Shown: positions 1 to 6,880 of the stretch, one piece after another | Layout of the letters: each line of letters opens with the position of its first letter | Numbering within the stretch: the stretch's first letter is position 1 | From: Collinsella sp. | GTDB taxonomy: Bacteria; Actinomycetota; Coriobacteriia; Coriobacteriales; Coriobacteriaceae | Direction: 5' to 3' | Length of the DNA stretch: 20,477 bases | Assembly (NCBI GenBank): GCA_019419645.1 | Contig: DXZN01000037.1 | Span: forward strand, 1 to 20,477 | Translations under genes and position numbers: made by a program | Notes under the pieces: generated by a model | Seen by the model: the letters and a program-made list of their open reading frames with translations, nothing else | What the model was told of the DNA's origin: nothing | Database searches by the model: none

Positions 1-227
1 AGACAGGAATTGCATTGACCATACAGGCGCGTATCGGCAGCCTCGCGTACACAGCACGTCATGAACACGACAATATCGGCATGCTCGGGATCGAGCGCCA
101 TAAGACAGCCATACGAATCGAGCAAACCGCTCACGCGCTCAGAGTCGTGCTGGTTCATCTGGCAGCCGAATGTGCGTATAAAGTAGGTTTTACCGGCAAG
201 AATATCGCGTACGGAACGCTGGTCCAT
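1..227 (-). CDS. miaB: MiaB tRNA methylthiotransferase, N-terminal part (runs off left edge)
   Basis: Only the first 75 codons are in the window; the gene continues past base 1. The visible part is the N-terminal methylthiotransferase (UPF0004) domain. It contains [20 protein letters not shown] with the first cluster cysteine at residue 22, then [15 protein letters not shown] with the second at residue 58. The FGCQMNxxDSE signature favours MiaB over its relatives RimO and MtaB. MiaB is a radical-SAM enzyme that adds a methylthio group to i6A37 of tRNAs. The ATG at 225-227 is the natural start, with AGGATG about 6 nt upstream. It lies 65 bp downstream of spoVS, the same order as in Bacillus (rny, ymdB, spoVS, then miaB). 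The radical-SAM and TRAM domains cannot be seen here. Confidence 0.9.
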   Translation of the reverse strand, partial: MDQRSVRDILAGKTYFIRTFGCQMNQHDSERVSGLLDSYGCLMALDPEHADIVVFMTCCVREAADTRLYGQCNSC

Positions 228-292
228 GAGCTTACATCCTAACGATGGTGTCGACGGGGCGCATAGGTGCTACAAGCGTGCAAATGGCTTGT

Positions 293-610
293 TTACGCAA
301 CAGGCTTAACGTCGTCCATGACGACGTTATCCATGGCAGCCCGATTAATCTGGTGAACGTAGATAGAGAGACGGATTGCCGTGCGCGACTCCCCGTTAAT
401 GAGGATGTCGGAGAACACCGGCGCGCAGGAGACATCAAAGCCGGTCGGAATCAGAAAGCCGCGCGCAATGGCGACGGCCTTGATGGCCTGGTTGACGGCA
501 CCGGCGCCGACGCATTGAATGTTGACGGGGACGCCATCTTTGACCATGCCGGCAATGGCGCCGGCTACGGACGCGGGCGATGATTTGCTTGATACCTTCA
601 GGCAATCCAT
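293..610 (-). CDS. spoVS: SpoVS-family protein (stage V sporulation protein S-like)
   Basis: The 105-residue product is a clear SpoVS homologue: LKVSSKSSPASVAGAIAGMV near the N-terminus, VGAGAVNQAIKAVAIARGF in the middle and ESRTAIRLSI near the end. The family is an Alba-like small fold thought to bind nucleic acid. In Bacillus it affects septation and spore coat formation, but it is also widespread in non-sporulating bacteria, so no sporulation role should be assumed. Bacillus SpoVS is about 86 residues; this one has roughly 19 extra at the C-terminus (from about QINRAAMDN). The ATG at 608-610 is preceded by AGGAG with 7 nt spacing. A longer in-frame reading up to 649 has no such site and is rejected. 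It sits between the GHKL ATPase gene and miaB. Confidence 0.9.
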   Translation of the reverse strand: MDCLKVSSKSSPASVAGAIAGMVKDGVPVNIQCVGAGAVNQAIKAVAIARGFLIPTGFDVSCAPVFSDILINGESRTAIRLSIYVHQINRAAMDNVVMDDVKPVA

Positions 611-626
611 GAAGAAACTCCTGCGT

Positions 627-643
627 TTAAAAGTACGTTTTAA
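627..643 (-). promoter_or_regulatory. Perfect AT-rich dyad in the spoVS leader
   Basis: TTAAAA and TTTTAA form a perfect 6-bp inverted repeat around a 5-nt centre. The dyad lies between the candidate spoVS -10 box and its ribosome binding site. It could be an operator or a weak leader hairpin. The symmetry is seen directly; any function is inferred. Confidence 0.3.
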
Positions 644-651
644 CTGCAATA

Positions 652-680
652 ACTGTATCGTACCGAGCGGACTCGGTAAA
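652..680 (-). promoter_or_regulatory. Candidate spoVS promoter with a hairpin-forming spacer
   Basis: On the minus strand TTTACC (675-680) and TACAGT (652-657) are 17 bp apart, each matching 4 of 6 consensus bases. The spacer region carries a perfect 6-bp dyad with a 4-nt centre, ACCGAG-TCCG-CTCGGT (662-677), overlapping the -35 box. The dyad has no T-run after it, so it is not a terminator. The promoter call is weak. The dyad is certain and could be an operator. Confidence 0.3.
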
Positions 681-684
681 GATT

Positions 685-1770
685 TTATTCCTCTTTGGCA
701 AGATCGAACGTCACCGTGATGCGATCACGCGAAACGCGAATCTTAGGGTCGCCGCATAGATTGAGGTAATACCGGGCGGCAAGGTCGTTAAAGTCACGCT
801 CGACCGCACGCGAAAACTGCGCCATATCATCCTTGGCGATACGAAGGCCTCGACGGTCCTTGGCAAGATCGATGGGAGCCGGCGCATGAGAGGTGGAGTC
901 GCGCTCGCGCAGCAGACGCGCAGTCACGCCGCGAACGGGCTTAATCTGACCCGACAGAATTCGGTGGGCAGTGCGCTCGGACATCTCAAGGCCCAGACCG
1001 GAGCAGATCCGGATAAAGTCCTCGGCATCCGAGGCAAGGCCCAAGCGATCGATAACTGGAAGCTCGCACTCGTCATCGATAAAGAGCAGGCGCGACGTAT
1101 CGAGACGACTCGAAGCCTGAGCGTACAGGGTCGCAGCGATCTCGGACGGAGAGCCCAGATACACATCGCAGCAACGCAGCTCCTCAAGGGCAAACTCACA
1201 GGCCGCGCGAATGATGTTGTGGGGGCCGCGAGCACATACATAGCGACCGTCTTCGTCTTTAACCGCCTGAGGCCAGCTCGACTGGTCGGCGCGCTCACCC
1301 AAGCGTTCGGTGGCAACGCGCACCTTAAACGAAGAGCCCAAATCGACGCCCGATGAAACAACGCGCGCCTCATCCGTGTTCTGCTTGATAGAGAACAGCG
1401 CCATACCACGACCGTGAACACCCCAACGGTCCATTTTCATGCTCTCGAGCTTGGAAGTGACACGAGCATCGAAGATACGCTCCTGCATATCCTGCGGCAC
1501 ACCAGAACCGTTATCCAGGAAGAGGAGGGTGCGAACACCCTCCTCCTTGGTCGTGGCAAGATAGACCTTATCGGCTCCGGCATCGCGAGCATTACGCAGC
1601 ATCTCGATGACAATGTCCTCTACATGCTGAATGTCATGCTTGGCCTGACGGCGCTCGGCCTCCGAAACGCGGAGGCGGACATACCCCTCGCCAAGGTTTT
1701 CCTCGACGCGAAGGTTGCCCTCCCCCGACATCGACGCGATAAATGAGATGAGCTCGTTCGCGTCGTTCAT
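685..1770 (-). CDS. GHKL/HATPase-domain protein of unknown function
   Basis: The 361-residue product has an N-terminal GHKL ATP-binding fold. Visible motifs are an N-box EMLRNARDAGA (E56, N60), the G1 loop LDNGSG (about 85-90) and the G2 loop GVHGRGMALFS (117-127). The ExxxNAxDAGA spacing resembles MutL and type II topoisomerases more than histidine kinases. There is no dimerisation/phosphoacceptor helix and no membrane segment. The C-terminal half (about 150-361) matches nothing I recognise. The ATG at 1768-1770 begins one base after the rny stop codon, so translation is probably coupled to rny; an in-frame GTG at 1794 inside rny is possible but less likely. In Bacillus this slot, between rny and spoVS, holds the phosphodiesterase gene ymdB. 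A link to RNA decay or to SpoVS is inference from position only. Confidence 0.8.
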   Translation of the reverse strand: MNDANELISFIASMSGEGNLRVEENLGEGYVRLRVSEAERRQAKHDIQHVEDIVIEMLRNARDAGADKVYLATTKEEGVRTLLFLDNGSGVPQDMQERIFDARVTSKLESMKMDRWGVHGRGMALFSIKQNTDEARVVSSGVDLGSSFKVRVATERLGERADQSSWPQAVKDEDGRYVCARGPHNIIRAACEFALEELRCCDVYLGSPSEIAATLYAQASSRLDTSRLLFIDDECELPVIDRLGLASDAEDFIRICSGLGLEMSERTAHRILSGQIKPVRGVTARLLRERDSTSHAPAPIDLAKDRRGLRIAKDDMAQFSRAVERDFNDLAARYYLNLCGDPKIRVSRDRITVTFDLAKEE

Positions 1771-1771
1771 G

Positions 1772-3322
1772 TTATTTAGCGATATCGACGGCACGGCTCT
1801 CGCGAATCACGACAACGCGAACCTGACCGGGATACTCCATCTCTTCCTCGATCTGATGGGCGATATCGTGCGCAAGCACCGTGGACTGGGCATCGGAGAT
1901 CTTGTCAGGCTGAACCATGACATGAACCTCGCGACCGGCCTGCATGGCATAGGTACGCTCGACGCCGTCGTGAGAGTTGGCAATCTCCTCGAGCTTCTCA
2001 AGACGCTTGATGTAGTTCTCGGCCGACTCGCGGCGGGCACCGGGACGAGAAGCAGAAACGGCATCGGCAGCCTGGACCAGAACGTCGAGCACCGTGTTGG
2101 GGTCGACATCGGCATGATGGGCTTCGATCGCGTGGACGATAACGGGCTTCTCGCCATAACGGCGGGCAAGCTCGGCGCCAATGACAGCATGCGGACCCTC
2201 AACATCATGGTCGATGGCCTTGCCCAGGTCGTGCAGAAGACCGGCGCGCTTGGCGGTCACAACATCCAGACCAAGCTCGGAGGCCATAACGCCGCACAGG
2301 TCGGAGACCTCAAGCGAGTGCTGCAGAACGTTCTGGCCAAACGAAGTGCGGTAGCGAAGAGCACCCAGGGTCTTGACGATCTCGGGATGCAGGTCGTGGA
2401 TACCGGTATCGAAGGCGGCCTGCTCGCCGGCCTCGCGCACACGCTGCTGAACCAAATCGGCGGCCTTGTGATACATCTCCTCGATGCGGGCGGGGTGAAT
2501 ACGACCGTCGGCAATGAGGTTCTCGAGCGCCACGCGGGCGGTCTCACGACGGACTGGATCGAAGCTCGAGAGTACAACGGTCTCGGGAGTATCATCAATC
2601 ACGAGGTTGACGCCGGACACCTGCTCAAAGGTGCGGATGTTGCGACCCTCGCGACCGATAATGCGACCCTTGAGGTCATCGGAGGGAATATGAACGGAAG
2701 TGACGGTGACCTCGGCGGTATGGTCGGCGGCGCAACGCTGAATCGCCAGGGAGAGAATCTCCTGGGCGGTCTTATGGCACTCGGCGCGGACCTGCTGCTC
2801 GGACTCGCGGATGATGGTGGCCGCCTCGTGGGTAACCTCACCACGGACCTTGTCGAGCAACTCCTTGTGAGCATCCTCACGCGTAAGGTCGGCAATACGC
2901 TCGAGCTCTGAGGTCTGCCTGGCGCAGAGCTCCTCAAGCTCGCGAGAGCGCTTCTCGACCTGACCGGCCTGGCTGGACAGCTGATGCTCGCGCTTATCGA
3001 GCGCATCGTTGCGACGATCGAGCGATTCCTCGCGCTGCATCACACGATTTTCGAGCGTGCGAATCTCGCTCTTACGCTGCTTGTCCTCGGCCTCGGCGGC
3101 CTGCTTGTTCTTGATGATCTCTTCCTTGGCCTCGAGCAGAGCCTCTTTTTTGAGGGTCTCGGCCTGACGCTTTGCATCACCGATCAGGGACTCTGCCTGC
3201 GCGTGTGCCGACTGGATCTTTTCGTCGGCCTCGTGAAGACTACCCTGCTTGGCGGTGCGCATGTAGGCAATGGCGGCGATGGCACCCAAAACGAGGCCAA
3301 CGAGCGCTGCAATGATAGGCAT
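1772..3322 (-). CDS. rny: Ribonuclease Y
   Basis: RNase Y is the membrane-anchored endoribonuclease that starts mRNA decay in many bacteria lacking RNase E. The 516-residue product has the full family layout: an N-terminal membrane segment (about 3-21), a long charged coiled coil (about 25-190), a KH domain with GREG at 223-226, and an HD domain with the HD pair at 364-365 ([13 protein letters not shown]) and HHAD near 402-405. A GTG at 3326-3328 would add two residues, but it lies inside the Shine-Dalgarno sequence AAGGAGTG. The ATG at 3320-3322, 5 nt after AGGAG, is therefore the start. The gene has its own promoter upstream and is followed directly by the GHKL ATPase gene. Confidence 0.97.
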   Translation of the reverse strand: MPIIAALVGLVLGAIAAIAYMRTAKQGSLHEADEKIQSAHAQAESLIGDAKRQAETLKKEALLEAKEEIIKNKQAAEAEDKQRKSEIRTLENRVMQREESLDRRNDALDKREHQLSSQAGQVEKRSRELEELCARQTSELERIADLTREDAHKELLDKVRGEVTHEAATIIRESEQQVRAECHKTAQEILSLAIQRCAADHTAEVTVTSVHIPSDDLKGRIIGREGRNIRTFEQVSGVNLVIDDTPETVVLSSFDPVRRETARVALENLIADGRIHPARIEEMYHKAADLVQQRVREAGEQAAFDTGIHDLHPEIVKTLGALRYRTSFGQNVLQHSLEVSDLCGVMASELGLDVVTAKRAGLLHDLGKAIDHDVEGPHAVIGAELARRYGEKPVIVHAIEAHHADVDPNTVLDVLVQAADAVSASRPGARRESAENYIKRLEKLEEIANSHDGVERTYAMQAGREVHVMVQPDKISDAQSTVLAHDIAHQIEEEMEYPGQVRVVVIRESRAVDIAK

Positions 3323-3444
3323 GCTCACTCCTTTTTATGGATTCGTTACACAGCAAAGCGAACCGTCCTTACGAACGGCTCGCGACATTTGAGTAATATG
3401 GGCGCAGCTTATGCGGGTCGGATACAGATAAACATATAAACAAA

Positions 3445-3459
3445 CTCATCACAGATGAG
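3445..3459 (-). other. Small hairpin in the rny leader
   Basis: CTCATC and GATGAG form a perfect 6-bp stem around a 3-nt loop. It lies about 125-140 nt upstream of the rny start, inside the leader predicted from the promoter at 3489-3517. There is no following T-run, so it is not a terminator. Its role is unknown. Confidence 0.3.
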
Positions 3460-3488
3460 CACATATCACAAAGCAAATGACGGTATTT

Positions 3489-3517
3489 ATCCTACGTTGA
3501 ACCGCAACAACTGTCAA
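3489..3517 (-). promoter_or_regulatory. Promoter for rny
   Basis: On the minus strand TTGACA (3512-3517, 6/6 consensus) is followed after exactly 17 bp by TAGGAT (3489-3494, 4/6). Transcription would start near 3482 and give rny a leader of about 160 nt. This separates rny and the genes after it from recA-recX. The 3323-3579 gap contains no convincing gene; its other feature is a palindrome ACGTGCACGT at 3570-3579, just after the recX stop. Confidence 0.65.
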
Positions 3518-3579
3518 ATAAACGCACCCGGCACGGCGCCAATCGAGCGGTGAACGGCAAGGGCGTAACACGTGCACGT

Positions 3580-4272
3580 TTACACGGCACACTCCTCGCT
3601 TAAGGCATCGAGACGCGCCTTAACGGCATCGGCGGCGATGCGATACGAGAAGCCTTTACCCATCAAAAACCTGACGAGCTTTTCGAATGCACGCGCCTCG
3701 GGAATGCGACGTTTAGCGAGCAAGGCCGATGCACGAGTCAAGTCGTCATCCACGGTAAAATACGCCTCGGGATAGCCGGGGATATCGTCAAGCACGACAT
3801 GACGACGCTTGAGCTCAACCTCGATCTTGCGCTGTCCCCAGCCGCGACGTTTGCGCTCTTCGATAAAGTACGAGCAAAAACGGTTCTCGTCCAAAAATCG
3901 ATACTCAGTCGCTCGAGCAACGGCAAAATCGATCGCAGGCTGTCGAAAGCCATAGCGAGCCAACTTATCCCGTACCTCGCCCGTGGCATGATCGCGACGC
4001 GAAAGCATCTCGGTCACCATGGTGAGTGCACATTTGCGTTCGATAAGCTGCACCGCCTCGCGAAAGTCATCCCAAGCACAGGGAAGATCGGGGCGGTTCT
4101 TAACGTACAGGCGCGCCACGCGCACGGGAATCCAAATGGAACGTTCGTAACCGCCCTCAAGATCGCAATCGATATGCGCGCAGGGCTTTTTAGACGCATA
4201 ACCGCTCGAGAACGAGGAGGCCGCTTTCTTATCGGGAAAGACGACCGTAGCCTCGGTCACCGTATACGACAT
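3580..4272 (-). CDS. recX: Regulatory protein RecX
   Basis: RecX binds RecA filaments and modulates their activity. The 230-residue product carries the RecX three-helix repeats in about residues 80-225, for example TEMLSRRDHATGEVRDKLARYGF, then YRFLDENRFCSYFIEERKRRGWG. The first 75-80 residues are not part of the core family; they are a mixed, Cys-containing extension with no recognised domain. The ATG at 4270-4272 is only 11 bp after the recA stop, so the two genes are almost certainly one transcript, as in many bacteria. The Shine-Dalgarno is poor, consistent with low or coupled expression. Identification of the core is firm; the exact start is less certain. Confidence 0.9.
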   Translation of the reverse strand: MSYTVTEATVVFPDKKAASSFSSGYASKKPCAHIDCDLEGGYERSIWIPVRVARLYVKNRPDLPCAWDDFREAVQLIERKCALTMVTEMLSRRDHATGEVRDKLARYGFRQPAIDFAVARATEYRFLDENRFCSYFIEERKRRGWGQRKIEVELKRRHVVLDDIPGYPEAYFTVDDDLTRASALLAKRRIPEARAFEKLVRFLMGKGFSYRIAADAVKARLDALSEECAV

Positions 4273-4283
4273 GTCGGCATCCG

Positions 4284-5432
4284 CTACTCGTCGTCATCGT
4301 CGAGCATTGCGGAGCCATCGATGGCGTACAGCTCATCAAACTCCTCGGGGGCGGGCTGGTCGGTCAACTCAACCTCGGAGGGGGCATCGTCGTCATACTC
4401 AAGGCCGCAGGCAAGGCGAACCTTGTGCTCGATCTCGTCAGCGCAATCGGGATGCTCGCGCAGGAACGTCTTGGCGGCCTCGCGACCGTTGCCGAGCTTG
4501 TCCTCGCCATAGGCAAACCAGGACCCCATCTTTTTACAGATGCCGCACTCGACGGCCATATCCAGAATCGAGCCCTCTTTGGAGATGCCGGTGCCGTACA
4601 TGATGTCAAACTCGGCCGAACGGAACGGAGCCGCCCCCTTGTTCTTAACGACCTTGGCACGAACGCGATTGCCGATAACCTCGTCCTTGAGCTTGATGGT
4701 ATCGATTTTGCGAATATCGATTCGCACGGAAGAGAAGAACTTGAGCGCGCGGCCTCCCGTGGTGGTCTCGGGGTTGCCGAACATGACGCCGATCTTCTCG
4801 CGCAGCTGGTTAATGAAGATGCAGGTCGTGTTGGACTTGGCAAGCGAGCCGGCGAGCTTGCGGAGTGCCTGGCTCATCAAGCGAGCCTGCAGACCCACCG
4901 TCGTGTCACCGATCTCGCCCTCGATCTCGGCACGTGGAGTCAAGGCGGCAACAGAGTCGACGACGATGGCGTCGATGGCACCTGAGCGCACAAGCATATC
5001 GACGATCTCGAGCGCCTGCTCGCCCGTATCGGGCTGGGAAATCAAGACCTCATCGATATCGACGCCGATGCGCGCGGCATAGGTGGGATCAAGCGCGTGC
5101 TCGGCATCGATAAATGCAACGACGCCGCCCATGGCCTGTGCTTCTGCAAGGATCTCGAGCGAAAGCGTCGTCTTACCGGAGGACTCGGGGCCATAAATCT
5201 CGACGATACGGCCGCGCGGCACGCCGCCGATACCCAAGGCGGCATCGAGCGCCAGAGAGCCCGTCGGAATAGCCTCGACCTCGAGCTCGGGACCGCCGTC
5301 GCCATACCTCATGATAGAGCCCTGGCCGAACTTCTTCTCGATCTCGGCCTTGGTGGTGGCGATCATCTCATCGCGCTCTTTACCCGTCGTGCGTGCATGA
5401 ACGGTACGTACGGGACCTGAATTCTTGGCCAT
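4284..5432 (-). CDS. recA: Recombinase RecA
   Basis: RecA forms filaments on single-stranded DNA, catalyses strand exchange and triggers LexA self-cleavage. The 382-residue protein is full length: Walker A GPESSGKT (81-88), the central block [20 protein letters not shown], and the [19 protein letters not shown] region next to loop L2. The tail is acidic, ending LDDDDE, as is usual for RecA. There is no intein or insertion. The chosen ATG (5430-5432) has GAGGAGG about 7-8 nt upstream; the seven-residue longer reading up to 5453 is rejected because it would start upstream of that site. An SOS-type promoter lies directly upstream and recX follows after 11 bp. Confidence 0.99.
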   Translation of the reverse strand: MAKNSGPVRTVHARTTGKERDEMIATTKAEIEKKFGQGSIMRYGDGGPELEVEAIPTGSLALDAALGIGGVPRGRIVEIYGPESSGKTTLSLEILAEAQAMGGVVAFIDAEHALDPTYAARIGVDIDEVLISQPDTGEQALEIVDMLVRSGAIDAIVVDSVAALTPRAEIEGEIGDTTVGLQARLMSQALRKLAGSLAKSNTTCIFINQLREKIGVMFGNPETTTGGRALKFFSSVRIDIRKIDTIKLKDEVIGNRVRAKVVKNKGAAPFRSAEFDIMYGTGISKEGSILDMAVECGICKKMGSWFAYGEDKLGNGREAAKTFLREHPDCADEIEHKVRLACGLEYDDDAPSEVELTDQPAPEEFDELYAIDGSAMLDDDDE

Positions 5433-5462
5433 GAATAGCCCTCCTCTTAACAACCTGAAACG

Positions 5463-5491
5463 ATAATAAACGAACGGCTGTTCGTGGTCAA
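5463..5491 (-). promoter_or_regulatory. recA promoter
   Basis: On the minus strand TTGACC (5486-5491, 5/6) and TATTAT (5463-5468, 5/6) are separated by exactly 17 bp. The predicted start near 5456 gives a leader of only about 22 nt before the recA ATG at 5432. The spacer contains the LexA-type dyad, so binding there would block RNA polymerase. This is the best promoter in the window. Confidence 0.8.
5470..5485 (-). promoter_or_regulatory. LexA (SOS) box in the recA promoter
   Basis: A perfect dyad ACGAAC-N4-GTTCGT occupies nearly all of the 17-bp spacer between the -35 and -10 boxes. CGAAC-N4-GTTCG is the established LexA/DinR operator of Gram-positive bacteria, including actinobacteria. The gene it controls, recA, is the archetypal SOS gene. 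LexA itself is not encoded in this window. Confidence 0.85.
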
Positions 5492-5530
5492 CCGTTCAGA
5501 TTCATCATATGCACCCGTACATTCCAAAAC

Positions 5531-5563
5531 CCGACCAAACGCCGACCAATCACCGACCAAACG
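5531..5563. repeat. Three CCGACCAA direct repeats at 11-bp spacing upstream of recA
   Basis: CCGACCAA occurs at 5531, 5542 and 5553, each exactly 11 bp apart; the first and third extend to CCGACCAAACG. A degenerate fourth copy, TTGACCGT, follows about 12 bp later. The repeats lie roughly 40-75 bp upstream of the recA -35 box, on one face of the helix. This resembles an activator or repressor array, but no regulator can be named. Confidence 0.5.
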
Positions 5564-5641
5564 CTTGACCGTGCCAATCACAAATACGACCGCTCGAACA
5601 AATTTAGGCCATATACCAGCGCAAACACCAATACCGTCAAA

Positions 5642-5682
5642 GGTCCCTATCTCCACAATTAAGGGACCCTAAGGCCCCTTAA
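5642..5682 (-). terminator. Two mutually exclusive hairpins after the CinA gene
   Basis: On the minus strand TTAAGGG (5676-5682) pairs perfectly with CCCTTAA (5659-5665). The overlapping GGTCCCT (5662-5668) pairs perfectly with AGGGACC (5642-5648), so only one hairpin can form at a time. The second hairpin is followed by just TTTGACGG, a weak U-run. It most likely acts as a modest terminator between cinA and the recA promoter. An attenuator is possible but unsupported. The rest of the 5433-5689 gap holds the recA promoter and repeats, and no gene. Confidence 0.4.
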
Positions 5683-5689
5683 ACCACGT

Positions 5690-6220
5690 CTATTCCATAG
5701 AATTGAGCACGCGGACAATGCACTCCAAAGCCTCCGCGACCGCATAGGCCCGAACGCACGACCGATCGCCCTCATAATGGCAACGTGCAGACTCGACAAC
5801 CGGCGCTCCCCCATCGGCCGCACGATACGCCCAGCCAATATAGAACGTGCCGGCAGGGTCTTGCTCGGTGCCGCCACCGGGCCCAGCGTAGCCCGTTGCG
5901 CTTACGGCAATATCGCTCTGATAGAGTTCAAGCGAGCCCGCGGCCATCTCGCGCGCCGTCTGATGCGACACGGCACTAAACCGATCGAGCGTTTCCTGCT
6001 CGACGCCGAGCACGCGATGTTTGATCTCATCGCAGTAGGTCACCGCACCGCCACGAAGCACCGCCGAGGCACCCGGGATATCGGCAATCGTCGAGGCGAT
6101 CATGCCCGCCGTCAGCGACTCCGCCGTCGACACCGTCACACCACGGGCACTCGCGTGCTCGACAAGATCGCGCGCCAAGTCCTCGTTGTTTGCGGCGATC
6201 TGCAAATAAGACTCCGTCAT
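5690..6220 (-). CDS. cinA: CinA-family nicotinamide-nucleotide amidohydrolase (PncC-type)
   Basis: The 176-residue product is the stand-alone C-terminal CinA domain. It shows STAESLTAGMIASTIADIPG (31-50), the AVTYCDEIK block and SATGYAGPGGGTEQDPAGT (107-125). In the family this domain deamidates nicotinamide mononucleotide in NAD recycling; the N-terminal molybdopterin-binding-like domain of full CinA is absent. The gene lies 12 bp after pgsA and just before recA, a pgsA-cinA-recA order common in Gram-positive bacteria. Two starts are possible: ATG at 6218-6220 (chosen) or GTG at 6224-6226, neither with an ideal Shine-Dalgarno. The function is assigned from the family. Confidence 0.88.
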   Translation of the reverse strand: MTESYLQIAANNEDLARDLVEHASARGVTVSTAESLTAGMIASTIADIPGASAVLRGGAVTYCDEIKHRVLGVEQETLDRFSAVSHQTAREMAAGSLELYQSDIAVSATGYAGPGGGTEQDPAGTFYIGWAYRAADGGAPVVESARCHYEGDRSCVRAYAVAEALECIVRVLNSME

Positions 6221-6232
6221 ACCCACCAGGAC

Positions 6233-6871
6233 CTAGACCGAAAAGACGATCTTACGGCAGTTCCAGAAGTACTGGGCACCCGAGACAATGGTCAAAATCA
6301 CGGCGATGACGTACAGGAAGCGCGACACCGAATAGACACCGAGCAGCAGCGACACCGGCCCCAGCTGAAGACCGGCCATCGCAAAGACGCACAGATAGCC
6401 GCAGATGGAGACCATCGTGGTCGCCGTCTTGTACTTGCCGAGCTTATCGGCGGCAACGACCACACCGGCAGCACTTGCGACCATACGAAGGGCGCTCACC
6501 AACAGCTCACGAAACAGGATAATGAACACGGACCACACGGTCACCGCGCCAAAATCCAGGAACAGCAGCAGGGCCGAGAACACCAGCAGCTTGTCGGCGA
6601 TGGGGTCCAAGAACTTGCCGAAATCGGTGATCTCGTTGCGCGAGCGCGCCAGATAGCCGTCGACCTTATCGGTGCACGACAGGATCACATACAAAATGAA
6701 GGCAGCGGCGGCGAGCGGGCCGTCGAAGGTGCTCCAGTCCGTACCGGCAACGCATGCGTGAGACAGGGCCGAGACGATCATGAACACCGGGATAAAGACG
6801 ATGCGAACGCACGTCACGATGTTGGCGGGCGTCCAAACACTCGTCAGTTCCTTATTGCTCTCGTTTGCCAC
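6233..6871 (-). CDS. pgsA: CDP-diacylglycerol-glycerol-3-phosphate 3-phosphatidyltransferase
   Basis: This 212-residue membrane enzyme makes phosphatidylglycerol phosphate, the committed step to phosphatidylglycerol. It has the complete CDP-alcohol phosphatidyltransferase signature D-x2-DG-x2-AR-x8-G-x3-D-x3-D at D68, D71-G72, A75-R76, G85, D89 and D93. Several hydrophobic helices flank it (about 17-37, 53-67, 95-125 and 150-200). The start is GTG at 6869-6871, supported by AGGAG 6 nt upstream, which lies at the end of rimO. A related CDP-alcohol transferase such as phosphatidylinositol-phosphate synthase is conceivable, but the pgsA-cinA-recA context favours PgsA. Confidence 0.9.
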   Translation of the reverse strand: MANESNKELTSVWTPANIVTCVRIVFIPVFMIVSALSHACVAGTDWSTFDGPLAAAAFILYVILSCTDKVDGYLARSRNEITDFGKFLDPIADKLLVFSALLLFLDFGAVTVWSVFIILFRELLVSALRMVASAAGVVVAADKLGKYKTATTMVSICGYLCVFAMAGLQLGPVSLLLGVYSVSRFLYVIAVILTIVSGAQYFWNCRKIVFSV

Positions 6872-6880
6872 GACGCTCTC

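Noticed and set aside
3323..3328. GTG start for rny two codons upstream
   Set aside because: The GTG is part of the Shine-Dalgarno AAGGAGTG itself, so it cannot be the initiation codon.
3570..3579. Palindrome ACGTGCACGT after recX as a terminator
   Set aside because: It is only 10 bp without a loop or a following T-run. It may be chance or a protein site.
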